Assembly: GCA_003260075.1 (NCBI GenBank)
Contig: QLIY01000117.1
Span: forward strand, 62,001-126,000
Source: Phallusia mammillata
Taxonomy: Eukaryota > Chordata > Ascidiacea > Phlebobranchia > Ascidiidae
DNA length: 64,000 nt
Direction of reading: 5' to 3'
Positions 45,501-58,900 of this stretch are shown piece after piece. The notes under the pieces were generated by a model that ran no database searches, was not told the DNA's origin, and saw only the letters and a list, made by a program, of their open reading frames with translations. Both the position numbers and the translations under genes were made by a program. Position 1 is the first letter of the stretch. Each line of letters opens with the position of its first letter.

Positions 45501-48500
45501 AAACTAGAGTACTAGACGTTAATTTGGACTATTCAACCGAAGTCCATGAAAAATAGAAAGAAAATACAAAAATAAAAGCAAAAAAACAGGAAAAGTCCAA
45601 ACACAGGCCATAAATCATAGCAACTAGTAATTTATTAATCTTACTGGAATTTGCGTTCTGTTGCAAAGCAGATTCCCTCCACAGAATTCTGTCGCACCAC
45701 GCCGGCATTCGACACTTCTCGCTCGTGTCCCATTGGTCAGTTCCCGGGTTGTATTTGTAAGTCGGCCGAAACGTCAAGTCACCCTCCTCGAAGCCTTTGA
45801 ACACGCTTCCAACCCGGCGCTGGACTAACAACTGGAGAAACAGATTCGTTAGACCACAGAAATTGATGCTGATGATCGGCACAAGAATCTCTTTGCTGAC
45901 AAACTAAAATCCACATTACAATATCAAATTGAACATGGATATTCAGAATAAAGGTCACATGTTATAAAATAAAGGTCAGAACAACATTGGCACTTGATAA
46001 CCATAATATTACAAGGCATGTAATGTCTTTTGTCAACATGTTAAACAAATTTGTTATGATATTGATGACTTAAACTAGTATCATGGCATGAAAATTTACA
46101 GTTAACACTATGAAGGTCATGAATAGCAAAGTTTACAGTTTTATTTGTTAGTATTGCATAGTTCTTAAAATGTGCAACCCAATATTTACCTGGTCATTTT
46201 CCAGCAACGGTTTATAATGTTGGTCCTCGATTAATTCTTTCACTAAATCAGGCAGCATGTGGTCGATTCTGTAGTTGAGGTCGCCCAACCAAATGAGAAC
46301 GCTGCAAAAAGTAAATTTAAATTTGAGAAAAAATAGTATGACTGAAAAATGTGTCACACAATATCACATTGTGGAGCTGGGTTTTGTAAATAAAAAAAAA
46401 AATGTTTCTGGGACACAAACATGAATACTTTCCACCGACAAATACGAAGGAAAAAACACTGTGAACATTTTTGTGTGTTAAAAGTATTTATTTGAAAGTG
46501 ATAACTACGATTTCAATTTCAAACTACCTCGAGTAACTCTAATAACTTCATTACCAACTAAATGATTGAGATTCTGCTTATATGGCAACATTTTTACATA
46601 TATTGGTTGTTTAGGTTATGAACAAATGCATGAAGCAATCTAGGCATGCATGAGATACACCTATCAGTTAAACCAGACATCAATCATGTTGCAAAAACAC
46701 AAGGAAATTTTATAATGGCAGGGGTGATATGTCACATAAGCAAGTTAAGCACACGGAGGCAATGCAGGAATTGACCAAGTCAAGGTGTTGGTTATTTTGC
46801 CAAATTGAAGTATTGTTGTCAAAAATAAACTACAGCGGCATCCACTAAACCAGGGGTTCTTAACCTGGGGTGCATGCACCCCCAAGGGGTGCGAGAACTG
46901 TTCCTAGGGGGTGCGGGGATGCTGAATCATTAAGGTTGGTTAGGTCTATTCTATTTAAGCAATTACAGAAGGGGGAGCGAAAATTGGTTAGTGATTTGAA
47001 AGGGGGTGCGAAAATTGGTTGGTGATTTGAAAGGGGTGCAGCAAGGAAAAAAGGTTAAGAACCACTGCACATAACTGTTGTTTACAAAAACTTTATTACT
47101 CACATCTTAATAAGGATTGTGACACAATAAGTAAGTGGTACAGACCAATATAAAATAGTTACTATGAATAAGGGTGGCCAGATTTCTGAGAATAAACGAG
47201 GATATTAAGGGTATTGATCGGAAAAGAAGCCCAAACAGATAACAACAAATTAATGGTCATAACAAAAACACATTTGTCTGTTTACAAACTGGCTGTCATA
47301 TTCCGCAGGCAATACTCGTTTAAAGATGTTCATTTTTGATAAAATTTCGTTTGGTTATTAAGAGTTTTTAATTGTTTTTTAGTTTGAACTAAACCTTTCA
47401 AAAAAGTTAAAAAGTTATTTATATTCAGTTATAACTTAAAATCAAGTATAGCTTTAGTGATATCAAAATTGCCAGCCATGTAGATTAAAATGTAGACATT
47501 TCATTGAGCAAATGTTTCGACAAAAACAATTGTCATTTAAAATTTTCCCAATAAAATGTTTTATTCTACACTGCTGCCAATTTTGTTTTTAATAAAAATA
47601 CTCTTTAAATCCGTGTCTTGTTTACCTTTTATCAAAATCATAAAAATCCACACTGTATTACCCAAGTACTGAGAGTTTAAACGTCTTGTGTACCAATTAA
47701 CAAAATCATTAAAAAGCAAACACGGTATTAACCAAGTATTGAGAGTTTAAACGCCTGGTAACAGGATTAAATTTCAAAAACATCACTTACTCATGTTGGA
47801 GCACAGTGCAGTTAGTCTCTGCTTGTGGATCCGCAAATCTCATTCGTTGACAAATATCTGAATAATCCTGGTTTCTCCGTTGGACTTCCTCCGAATGTGC
47901 AGCGAGATGTGAATTAACGACACAAATTGTTGAGCTGTGGATGTCAAATCGAACTCCAACACCTCCTTTGTTACCCTGGAAAAGATCTTACGGTCAAATA
48001 CAAGGCCAGGAGTTTTATCAAGTTTGTAGAGCTTTTCTGGCAAATGTATTTTTATTCCGACGTCCTGTATACAGACCAAGTATTGCCTCTCCAGCAGTTT
48101 TTATTGTAAACAATCGACGTTTCGACGTCCTATACAATCCTGTATACAGATTGCCTTCATCAGGGTTTAATAACATGGAATGCGACTAGTACAGTGCACA
48201 ATACACAAAGGAAAAATTTAATAACAACTAAACTGGAGAATGGAAAATATTTTCCTAGTAACGGAATCAGTTAATCAATTTACATAGAACATATATATTT
48301 CGCATAACTGGCATCTATAGTTTCTACAAAACCACAGAATAAAAGATGAAAAAAAAACTACAATTGTACACTTCCTATATAGTTCCATTTGATCAATGGT
48401 GTACCCTATTTATCCATTTCTTATACACACTATTTAATCACACACATGATTTCTGCTTATCAAACACATGCTTATGCAAACTGGAAAAAAGGCAAATTCT

Positions 48501-51451
48501 TTATTTTTAGATTTGTTTAGAAGGGCAAATTAGTAGTAAGTTAAAAAATAGAAATTGCAGGAAGCAAAAGGTTTTTAGATTACAAACAAGAAATTTACCA
48601 TTTTCCCGAGGAGGCCTGTACCAACTTGATGTGCAATAACATTCGTGATGTGGGGAACATGCCGTTCTTGTGCAAACACTAGTAACATCATACCAACAAG
48701 TCGGTTCAGTTTAATCTGCAAACACATGTAAAATCTGATAATAAAACTAGGTACACAAACAAAGGAAAGGAACTGACAAAACTAGGTACACAAAATGATG
48801 GTCTGTAGAAAGTTAGATATATTCACATAAAGCAATAACAATCTAGTTTTATGAAATATATATTATATTACTAACAAACCTAGAGGTCAAGACATATTTT
48901 AACTGAAAATTGGAGAACTTTGATACTTTGCTATCAAACATGTTTGAAATCTTAAGCATAGTAAGCTTACTTAACCAAAAACATACCATTGTAAGTTATA
49001 ATTACACAATATTTTAATTCCCCTGCAACAATAAGTTGTAAAAATATTGTTACAGATTTTTACCAAACGATACTTGGCTTTTGGATGTAGAGAATGCTTC
49101 ACACATTTCAACCATTCCTCCTCACGTGCTGACTCAGCAAAAACGAATGCTTCTTTACTGAGATCCAGTTCCTGAAACCTGAAATCAATCATAAATTTAA
49201 ACATTCAAGGAAATATTATGATATGGCAGGGTAAAAAAGTAAAAATACACTGTGGGTAGGAAGCTTTAATAAGACTCACTAAGTTGAATGCACATAAAAA
49301 AGTGTGAAAAGTTTTGTGCAGTTAAACATTTATATACTGTATAAATATGCAAATGTGCATAACGATGGGGTTAAATGTTACAATGCAAGTTGGTTTGTCG
49401 TCTAGAAAGAATGAATTTAAACAAGTTTCATGCTATTTTAAAATGCCGAAGTTTTTTTTAATCGCAATTTATCAATCTCATTGTGCGCAAATTAAGAAGC
49501 GAAAACACTTTGTGGACCCCTGATTGATAACCACTGATGTACATTGTATGTTTGCCTAATTATCCCTTGCATTCATCAGTACTACGGAAACCACATATTT
49601 TATGGACAAATCTTCTTAACATTTAATCGCCATTATCAACCTGTTTTAGCTGCCAATTACGCTTGTTCGTCACCTTTTTTACTGCATTTACTGGTTTTAG
49701 GCGCTGCTTGGTTTTACATTAATTGATTTAAGAATAACACAAATTGCTGTTGAAACGTCATGGTTTATACAAATATACTGGATTGTTTGATTCTTGTTTG
49801 AAATCTTCTTAAATTGCAACAATACGAACCCGACAAGGTAGATATCTGGCGGTTCCTCGTCACAACCCACCCATGGGTCCAACTCTTGCGTCGGAAACTG
49901 TCCGTTAACATTCCACGTGCCTGCAAATATTCTGCACGAAAAAAAAATAGATTTTACAAAACAAATACCAAATCAATAAAAGTAAACTCAAAAGATAAAG
50001 GGTTCAATTTTCGAAATAGCAAGGTTGTTTAACTGTTTTGCAGGCAAACAATGGCAAACATGATTTAATGCTGGGGTCCTTTAACAAAACCACGACTTAA
50101 ACAGGTTTCTGATGAGATGAAAGAATATTTTTTTAAAACAATTAAGTAAAACAATTTTAACAATTAGTACAGTTTTTTTTTTAAATAAAAACAAGTAAAA
50201 TATATTTTTTTTTGCATGCAGCAAACACCTTTTTTTCTGAAGACCGTTCCAAAAATTAGCTGATTCCAGTTTAACATAAATTTTGCTAGTGTGATTTAAA
50301 TACTTCAGAGCACAGTACATTTATATTATCTCTACCTGAACGGTTCTCTTTTAGTGTAGTCATCCTGTCTTTTTGCCATAAGCAATTGCATAAGTTGTTC
50401 TCGCTGTCCAATAAACTTCGTCGCCATCTCATTGTGCCCGGACGCTCCATCGAACGGCTCAAATTTGACAAATTGTGAATTTCCGATGTGGGTGACATCA
50501 GGTGAGGAAGTACTGTGGTTTATTTGCAAGTTAGAATGACAAAAACTCTTTCTTTTTGTGAAAACATTACACTATAGTTGTTTAATCAGTTGGTGTTGCA
50601 GCACAGTAATTTGTTGTTTTACAATTATAGATGTTTCAACTGTAAGCTGACTTTTTTTTTCAAAACACAAACATTTATCTGTGCCGATTTTAAACTATTT
50701 AATACAGGACAATTATATAAACTCTGTTCAATAAACCAATAACAAATATGTATAGTTCCCTACATATGTTATTTGATTTTTGACCTAATGTGCAGTGTCA
50801 AGATAAAAAATTAAGCATCACAGAGTGGTAAAGTATTTACTTACACAACTCATGGTGCACAGGTAACAAGCAATCAGTTTTAGAACAAGCTTTAGTTTCA
50901 CATTTACTAAATTGCAGGTTAAATTATTATACACTGTAACAATTAAGATACTGCAAAACTTTGCATACTGACCTTCGATTTTCTAACTTCCGTTCCTGCA
51001 TTTCCTCAGCCACATGATTGTCATTTTCATTTGAACTCAAATAACTGACAAACGAAGCTGACTTGTTTTTAAAACTTCCCAGATCAGATCTACTGACTGG
51101 GTTTCGTGCAGGTTGCTTAGTTATGGCTGAAGAGTTTTCATTGAATTTGAGAAGGACAGATTCTGATGAGGTTCCACTCACTGTGTGTGATCTGGGTGAA
51201 GGTGGTGGTGGCGGAGCTCGAACTGGGGCATGCGTTGAAATCCGATTAGTTGAAGCTTGGATCTGCGTTGAACCTCTATTAGTAGGGGGTGGGGGAGGAG
51301 GTCGTACAGGGCGTTTTGGTTGTGTTGGTTTCTCGTTGGCAAGAGGATCGAACTCTGACAAATCATTTACTTTATGATTTTCCGTTAATTCAATTAAGTT
51401 GTCTATTTGACTTGCATTTATATGATTGTTTGAACTTGTGCCTTCCATCAT
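39570..51451 (-). CDS. Type II inositol polyphosphate 5-phosphatase, OCRL/INPP5B orthologue
   Basis: Removes the 5-phosphate from PI(4,5)P2 on endosomes, Golgi and clathrin structures. Exons (all in phase): 50973-51451, 50336-50512, 49830-49931, 49064-49178, 48599-48715, 47791-47975, 46190-46301, 45645-45831, 45250-45350, 44272-44382, 43763-43928, 43121-43231, 42333-42457, 41722-41835, 41146-41242, 40664-40788, 39890-40001 and, tentatively, 39570-39634; total about 866 residues (OCRL 901). The catalytic domain (about 218-545) has [34 protein letters not shown] and SDHKPV, all expected active-site blocks. An ASH domain follows (about 570-695; [24 protein letters not shown]), then a RhoGAP-like domain ([43 protein letters not shown]). 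The N-terminus is Pro-rich (two PPPPPP-type blocks) with a clathrin-box-like LIELT near 20 and FDPLA near 35; no PH domain is seen. An in-frame stop precedes the ATG. The last exon is uncertain. Confidence 0.93.
44517..45183. mobile_element. Nested hAT MITEs in the 5-phosphatase gene
   Basis: Outer element: CAGTGGTCCTCATCC at 44517 to TTGAGAACCACTG at 45183, flanked by ACATAAAC and ATATAAAC. Inner element: CAGTGGTTCTCAACC at 44585 to TTGAGAACCACTG at 44951, flanked by ATGTAAAC and ATCTAAAC. Both lie in the intron between exons 9 and 10. Order of insertion is therefore readable: the outer came first. Confidence 0.85.
46851..47067. mobile_element. hAT MITE in a 5-phosphatase intron
   Basis: Termini CAGGGGTTCTTAACC and GGTTAAGAACCACTG; flanks CACTAAAC and CACATAAC are similar but not identical. 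The interior has GGGGTGCGAAAATTGGTT repeats. Non-coding. Confidence 0.8.
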
Positions 51452-52520
51452 GGCAAGATCATTTCACTTAATACGATTTACAATCATCTAAATGCAACAA
51501 AATACAAAAAAAGCTTGATGACATTTAAGCAAAATTATTTATAAGAGTAAACATGTAAACTAGTTAGATTCGGATACAAAACAGATGAAATGCCGTTTTG
51601 ATGTCTCCACGAAAAAAAAACGTTAGTAACGTTTGTACTTTCAAACTCAGAAATGCTAGAAACGTTTGCAGGCTTAAAACCCGTTTGTTTTTTCTCGTTA
51701 ATTTTCTGACATTAGAATGAGCAAAGTTATTAAAATGTGTACGAAATTTAAAACAAGATATCAAGACATATTATTGCAATAAATCAAAATGGATAATTAT
51801 ATTTTAATATCGTAACAATCGAAGTTTATTTGTGTGGAGAAATGACATTAAAACCTGAATTTAGCTGTTTACGACAAATTCGACCCAAAAACAACAACAA
51901 AATAATTCAGCAAAAACATTAAAACATCGTGATTTGCGTCATTTCCACTAAACTTTTAGCGCTAATTATTACTATTTGTAAATCCAGACCACCACAGAAC
52001 AAGGATACGAAAACATAGAAAACAAACTTTTAAAACTATATTTTACATTGGATTTTTTTAAAACTCCTGCTCATGAGAATTTTTATGCCGTAAATGTAAA
52101 ACTTTTAAATAATAAAACAAATTAAATCCTTTATAAATAAGTGTTTTTCCCAAACTTTTTGGTTTGCAGCGCCCAAGAGGGGACAAAAAATTATGAACGC
52201 CGGTGACTTGTTACAAGTGTTGAAGGACTGTACTTGGACTTGGATATTAAATATTGGTTAAAAAAATAATATTAGTTTCCTAATTAAAGAAATTAGATTA
52301 AATTGTTGGTAAGCGAGAAAGCATTCCAGTAGGCCCTAGTGCTTGATGGCACCCCACGGCTCACGGTGCAATGAACCCTACTTGGAAACCACTGCCTCAG
52401 TAACCCTAAAAGTAGACATCAATAAGAAATAAGCTTTACAGTTTTGGTAAGCTGTATTGCCAAGGAAGTTGCCATTTTAGTGTCGCTTGATGGTTTGCAT
52501 CACCGTGCCTGGGTGTAGGC

Positions 52521-52802
52521 CAGGGGAGGGGAACCTTTTTGTATGTAAAGGCCACCTAACAGTTTATCGACACTCGTTAGGCCGCATAGACCATTTTCCA
52601 GGCCAATGACAGTGGTGTTTAACCGTTTTGACTTGCAGAATCGTCGTTTGTTATTCCCTCGTAGTGACCATTAGCTCTAGTTTTTCTGTGCCTGTTGCAG
52701 TCAGTAGTATCAACACCCTAAGAATGTATTTTGACTTCGAAGGCCGCACTTTGTGCCCCAAAAGCCGCACGTGGCCTTTAGGCCGCAGGTTCCCCACCCC
52801 TG
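52521..52802. mobile_element. hAT MITE with exact 8-bp target-site duplication
   Basis: Termini CAGGGGAGGGGAACC and GGTTCCCCACCCCTG; exact duplication GTGTAGGC at 52513-52520 and 52803-52810. Interior has AGGCCGCA blocks. Non-coding. Confidence 0.95.
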
Positions 52803-53189
52803 GTGTAGGCTATGGGTTGATTCCCAAACTTTTTTAAACCATTGTGGAATAAGGAGACGGAATCAGTCACAAAAATATCAGTTGCATTTACTAATGTTGG
52901 TTTGTGTGCATTCATTTCAAACGTTGCATGATGAAAAAAATTGTCGAGTGAGTCTATTTTGCCCATCTTGTGTGTTTAAATATTACCAATATGTTTTGCC
53001 ATACAACAGTAACGAAAAAATAGAGTGTAATTTTATGGATTGGGAGGTGAATGCATCAAAACTGACACAGCGTTTTTACTATTTTTACATTTTATTAAAT
53101 ATTTCAAATTACTGAATTATCCGCTTTACACAGCAACTGAAATTTAAACCATTTAATTCTAGTTCTCTTTTTTGTGTCACTGTACCGGC

Positions 53190-54545
53190 GTTTGCAGTGT
53201 ATTTTCCAACGCTTGCGGATGGACAGTTGTTCGCATGCCAGCGGGAGAACGATGGGCGGACGAAATTATTACTCATAACAAACCTATAAGACTACTGGGT
53301 TTTTTCAGGGGTCGGATACAGCCCGCCAAGCAAAGTTGACCGGCCCGCAACCCTTTAAGAAAATGCCCACATTAGGTCGGGGAACAACGGTGTTCTTAAT
53401 TCTGTGAGGTCTGTGCCTTTATGTTACTATGTCGTCGTTTATTCAGAATCGTTATTCTAACAAACAAACAAACAAACAACTCAACATACGGTAATTCAAA
53501 TGCAAGTAACTTTGTTGCGATAGTGCAGTGAATCAACGTCCGCAAATACTTTGTAGTGCGAACAACAAAAATCAGTCCAATGCCCCGCAACCCAAATTAC
53601 ACTTTTGCTGCCATGCTCGCGACTGGTTATTTATTTATTGTAGTGGCGGGCAGCTTTATCGCTTTAAATCCAGTTTTTTGCAAAATTAGTGTTAAGAAAG
53701 GTTAGGAAAGTGACCTAATTTCCGTCCATTGTTGCCAATGTCGGTGTATTCGAGAGTGCCAACAACATGACTAGACTTTAATCCAATATAAAGGGAAAAC
53801 GAATCATACGACCCGCTGTGACTTGGCAAATCTTAGTTTTGGTCCGTTGCATGCGAATGGTTGCCGACCCCTGGTTCACACGTTTACAATTTGCTGCGCA
53901 TTATTCTTACTGTGTATTTTCCAACGCTTGCGGATGGACAGTTGTTCGCATGTCAGCGGGAGAACGATGGGCGGACGAAATCATTGTACTCATAACAAAC
54001 CTATAAGACTGCTCGGTTCATACGTTTACAATTTTCTGCGCATCATTCTTGCTGTGTATTTTCCAACGCTTGCGGATGGACAGTTGTTCGCATGTCAGCG
54101 GGAGAACGATGGGCGGACGAAATCATTGTACTCATAACAAACCTATAAGACTGCTCGGTTCATACGTTTACAATTTTCTGCGCATCATTCTTGCAGTGTA
54201 TTTTCCAACGCTTGCGGATGGACAGTTGTTCGCATGTCAGCGGGAGAACGATGGGCGGACGAAATCATTGTACTCATAACAAACTTATAAGACTGCTTGG
54301 TTGGTGTTTACGATTTTCTGCGCATGTGTATTCTTGCAGTGTATTTTCCAACGCTTGCGGATGGACAGTTGTTCGCATGCCAGCGGGAGAACGATGGCCA
54401 GACGAAATCATTGTACCCATAACAAACCTTTAATACTGCTTGGTTCAAACGTTCACAATTTTCTGCGCATGTATATTCTTGCGACGTGTTTTCCAACGCT
54501 TCCAACAGTTGTTCGCATGCCAGCGGAAGAACGATAGGTGGACGA
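53190..54545 (+). repeat. 142-bp satellite array, five to six units, with a MITE inserted in the first
   Basis: The phrase TGTATTTTCCAACGCTTGCG recurs at about 53200, 53913, 54055, 54197 and 54340, with a shortened unit at about 54487. Spacings are 142, 142, 143 and 147 bp after a 568-bp hAT-like insert (53306-53873) that separates the first unit from the rest. A related fragment is at about 58463-58510. Open frames here repeat the same peptide and are not genes. Confidence 0.9.
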
Positions 54546-55941
54546 ACGCCTTAATAATGGAAACATTTTGAGGCGAAGTGAAAACCCCAACTACAAGACA
54601 GTTTGTGCTTCCAATTGGTCGCTCGAAGCATAAGGCATTTTTACAAGCGCAATATATATTCATCTGTCCTTAAACAACTGTTACAACCGCAACTCAATGC
54701 TTTCATAACTTAACCCCAAATTTCCAAGTCAATTTTTTTTTGCTTTCTGCAGAATGCTGTGTACAAAACCACCCTCAACTTCAAGCACTGGCTTTGGTGC
54801 TTTGTCAATTTTTTTGATTGCAAAAATGCCACATAAGGTCTCATCAGTACAGCTGGTGACAAGATATTGGCTAGTGTAGCCATCCAACGGCGGTCATTAT
54901 GTTGGAAATAACAGGCTGAAAAGGCATGGCTCACTTATTCTGTGCGACGCCACAACTGGGCACACGCCACAGAGTAGCGAAAACAAGGGTCACTTTGATT
55001 TTATCGATTTTAAGCTGGATAACATGTAAGAATCTCCTGGTCGCCCTTCTGTACGAGACTAACAAACTTTGTGGCGCGGTTCAGTTCAAGGCACGTCATT
55101 TTGCGACACTCCTTTATTAAAATAGTTTTTTTATGTTAAAACTGAAGTTTGTTACAACACACACCAGTCATCATGACTATATATTATGACAAAACACGTG
55201 ACTTGTTTTAATAGTTATTTCCCATCAAGTGACTTATTGGAGAAACGCACTTTGATTTGGGTTACAGCAGTAGTTCTCAAGCTTTCATTGACCGCGGTCC
55301 CCTAAAAGTAACTTTCGGGCCTCATGAACCCCTTTAAGTAACCCCAATTAGTCCTGTGGCCCCTACAAAAAATGTGTTTTTTTTTACACAACTTCTTACG
55401 ATCAAAACCAAAAATGGTGATTTCATACGCACGACCTTGTCGAGTAAAAGCAATTAAGTTTACTAAACTATAACATTCGGATAAACGCATAAAGATGTTT
55501 TACTGTCAAACGCACAGACAGTATGTAATGCATGCACATCCGCATTTGTCAGAGGATTCCAGAAACACGCCGGATGGCACCCGGTCAAAAGATAGAAGGC
55601 AGTGCTACGTATAACCGGTCGTTTCCGTTTTAATGCCTATAAAATACACGCAAAAATGGGTTTTCCTTACAGTAAAAAGTGGTACGTAGAATATGTAGAT
55701 TAAAGGGGTCTTGATGCTACGGAATAATGCGAGATAAATTTCAAATTTAATTAAAAAAAAAATTAAAATTATGTTTTGTGCAAAAAAGATGTTTGTTTCT
55801 TTATGTCGTTTTGCTTTGGCAGCCTCGACAGAACATAGACTGAATGCGTTTCTCAGCACTGCGATGTTTGCCTCTTGGCTTAATTTTTACAACAAAATTA
55901 ACCTAAGATCTTATGTTAACAGCAAAACGAAAAACTTAGAC

Positions 55942-58900
55942 ATGTTGTGGTTACTGTTTCTTGTGTTGGTCGTCGGATGCGCGGAAGGTGAATGTCCGGG
56001 CGAGGATTTCAGTCTTGCTCCTCGACCTTATACAAGTAAGTAATTTGAAAGTTAATAATATTTGACCATATACAGTGGTGGGATTCAATTTTTTTTTGTC
56101 AGCCGGTTCTATCACAAAAGTCATATTTTTCAGCCGGTTCTGTTACAAAAAGTCAATTGACAGTAACCAGTAATGCTAACCGGTTCGCTGATCTCTTAAA
56201 ATTTCGTGAGACGGTTCTATAGAACCGGTGCGAACCGGCTGAATCCCACCACCGGACTGATAGTTGGAGGTGTGGCGGAAGGACTGAAATCATGTCTCTC
56301 GCCTAAATTCAGTTTACGTTTTCGTAATTTTGTTTAACAACTAGCAGCGGACCCTTTTATGTGTTAGGTTGTTTGAAGTTATTTTTTCATAAAGTGAAAA
56401 ATTCACTTAAAATCGCTTCACTACAAATATTAATACCCGATTGAAGACCCGAATTCTAAAAATTTCGTTTATTTTGTGTCAAAAATCACTTTGATTAGGC
56501 AATTGGGTGCATATTCACTTGAATACGATGCATCACGCGTACAAGTAAATATTAGACATTCACGTTTCGACATTATAAAAATAAAAGCAAATTCAGGAAT
56601 CAATTCTTTTCGCGTGAAATAATAATCCAATGAAAGTAAAACATAAACATAACACCTAACGATTATCTGAACATTTTATGTTGTAATTTTGCGGAAGAAA
56701 ATACTGTCAGATTCTTGTTTTATACAACATGTTGTTTTAAAAAACCAAAAATCGTTATTGCGTTTTTTTAGGAGCTCGTGTAACTCGCGTGTGCTGCCAC
56801 AGTCATATAGGCCATGCAGCTTACTTTGCCAGCGCACTGTGACGTGCAAACAGCCAAATGTGACCACTTTTGACCCGAATATCTCGCGAAACAAAAAAGA
56901 CTGACAACTAGTGGTTTGCAACCGTTTAAAAAAGATGAAAAGCACAGATATTGAGCGCTTATGAATGTGCCTGCGCTCAGTGCACTTTCCATGCCACGTA
57001 CCGTGCAACATTGCAGGACAGGAAAGGTTTAACAAATTCTTTAGAATACCTTACATTGCATCAACCAACAAAACACATGAAACCCCTAGATCGTACTTTA
57101 GTCAGTACAGCCGTTTTTTGAAAAATACGTTTTGGGGGCCTGCGTGTGAACCGCTGGGTCATTCGGGGTCAAGCTTCAGGAGGATTAAATTCGGATTAAA
57201 AACTAACATCTGTCCAAATTTGAATAAATTTAAAGCACTCTTTCTTTGAAGAGGACCCATAAATACTTCCCGTCCAATTACAGCAAGAGTATAGAAGAAT
57301 AAATGCTAATATACCGCACACATTGATTAAAACATTGGGATTTGCGTCATTTTCCACTAAACTTTTAGCGCTAATTATTATTTACAGTAAATCCAGACCA
57401 CTACAGAACAAGGATACAAAAACATAGAAAACAATTTAACAAAATTTATATGCTTTTATAGTTGTTACAAGTAGACCTTTTGACGGTAGAATCAAAAGAA
57501 AATTATTGTAGCAAGTTCTTTGAAATGCTGCATTCTAATTTTGAAACTTTCTCGCATGGGTTGCTTAGAAAGTCCCACTGTAGCATCATAAGTTAAAGAT
57601 AAACAGGACATGTGCAATCAACTCCTCTTTTTCGTTGGTTTTTGCCTATTCCTCTTTCAAAATAATAATTTCGAGCATTTAATTCTTCACAGCCCCCCCC
57701 CCCCATATATTGTCACCATTTGTTGACTTTGGGTCATAGATGTATATTTATATGTTGTTTGTAACGATACTCAGTGTATTCATAACATAGCTTAACTCAA
57801 CTCCTGCAATAATACACTCAAGAATCAGATCTAGCAAGTGATTGTCCGCTAATCACTAAAAAGGCATGAATTAACACAAAAGAACATGGTACAAATCATG
57901 TAAATTATCAACAAACATCTGTATTTACAATATAAATATATTTTAAAAGCAAAACTAACAACCATTTTTCTCACAAACATGACCCAGACATTTTTTCAAA
58001 TTACCTTCTGGACAGGTGTAACTGGGATGACATGCGCAAACTTACTAAGCAATTTCTCCTTTTCTTTACTATTTTTTTCCGTTTATTTTTGCAAGTTCTT
58101 AAAATAGTTGAAATATGTTTCACATATATAACTTAAGTTTTGGAAAAAATGCGGTATTAAGACCTAAAAAAACGTCAAGAAAATGTGACTGTTTCCAGTG
58201 TTAAACCCCCCCCCCCTCTATAGGAGGAACGTGGCGGCACCTAGTGGATGAACAACCCCATTCTTTTATCCTGGATTAAAACAAAACTTTTGCATTAAAA
58301 ATATAATTTGCTGTAAATGTAAACCTTTTAAATACTAATCAATTTATGTCCTTTATAAATAAATTTTATTATTCCCAAACTTTCTGGTTTGCGGCGCCCA
58401 GGACAACTTCAAACAATTTTATCCCACGCCGGTGTCTAATACAGAACACCGGCGCTAGTTGTGTATTTCCAACGATTGCGGAAGAACAGTCGTTGCTATG
58501 TCAGCGGGAGCCTTGTACCCATAATTAACAGTTTCTTCGACTATTAGCCTACTAAGTTGCTGAGTTGAGTTTTTGGTGGTTGGTGGTTATGATTAAACCC
58601 GCTGCAGCTACACTAAGGCGACAAGCTGGAAACTTGTTAGGATACTTACTACAAATTTATGAGTTTGAAAAACCAAACTAATTTAAGATATACTACACCC
58701 AATTAAGGCTAATATAGAAGTTTCAAAGAAAAAAATACGCCAAGAGACCGCGAACAGCAACTGTTGTATGTCACAGACCAACCAACCAGACTGACATGGT
58801 TTATAAATCCACCTAGTAACGGTTTTGCTATCTGTTTTCTGACTTTAAGCACTATAGTTTGGTGTGTTAACGATTTTTTAGCGTCACTACTGTATTAAAA

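Larger units (their letters stand above)
51452..55941. other. Intergenic, 4.5 kb; MITE, satellite and dispersed repeats
   Basis: Between divergently transcribed genes (5-phosphatase minus, GPCR plus). Positions 51930-52190 are a dispersed repeat that recurs, split by other sequence, at 57328-57450 and 58270-58410. A hAT MITE lies at 52521-52802 and a 142-bp satellite at 53190-54545. A GTGGCCCC-rich degenerate MITE fragment is near 55265-55380. No exon recognised. Confidence 0.6.

Noticed and set aside
53823..54537. Series of similar plus-strand frames with RLRMDSCSHVSGRT peptides
   Set aside because: They follow the 142-bp satellite units and have no start context, splice sites or conservation beyond the repeat.
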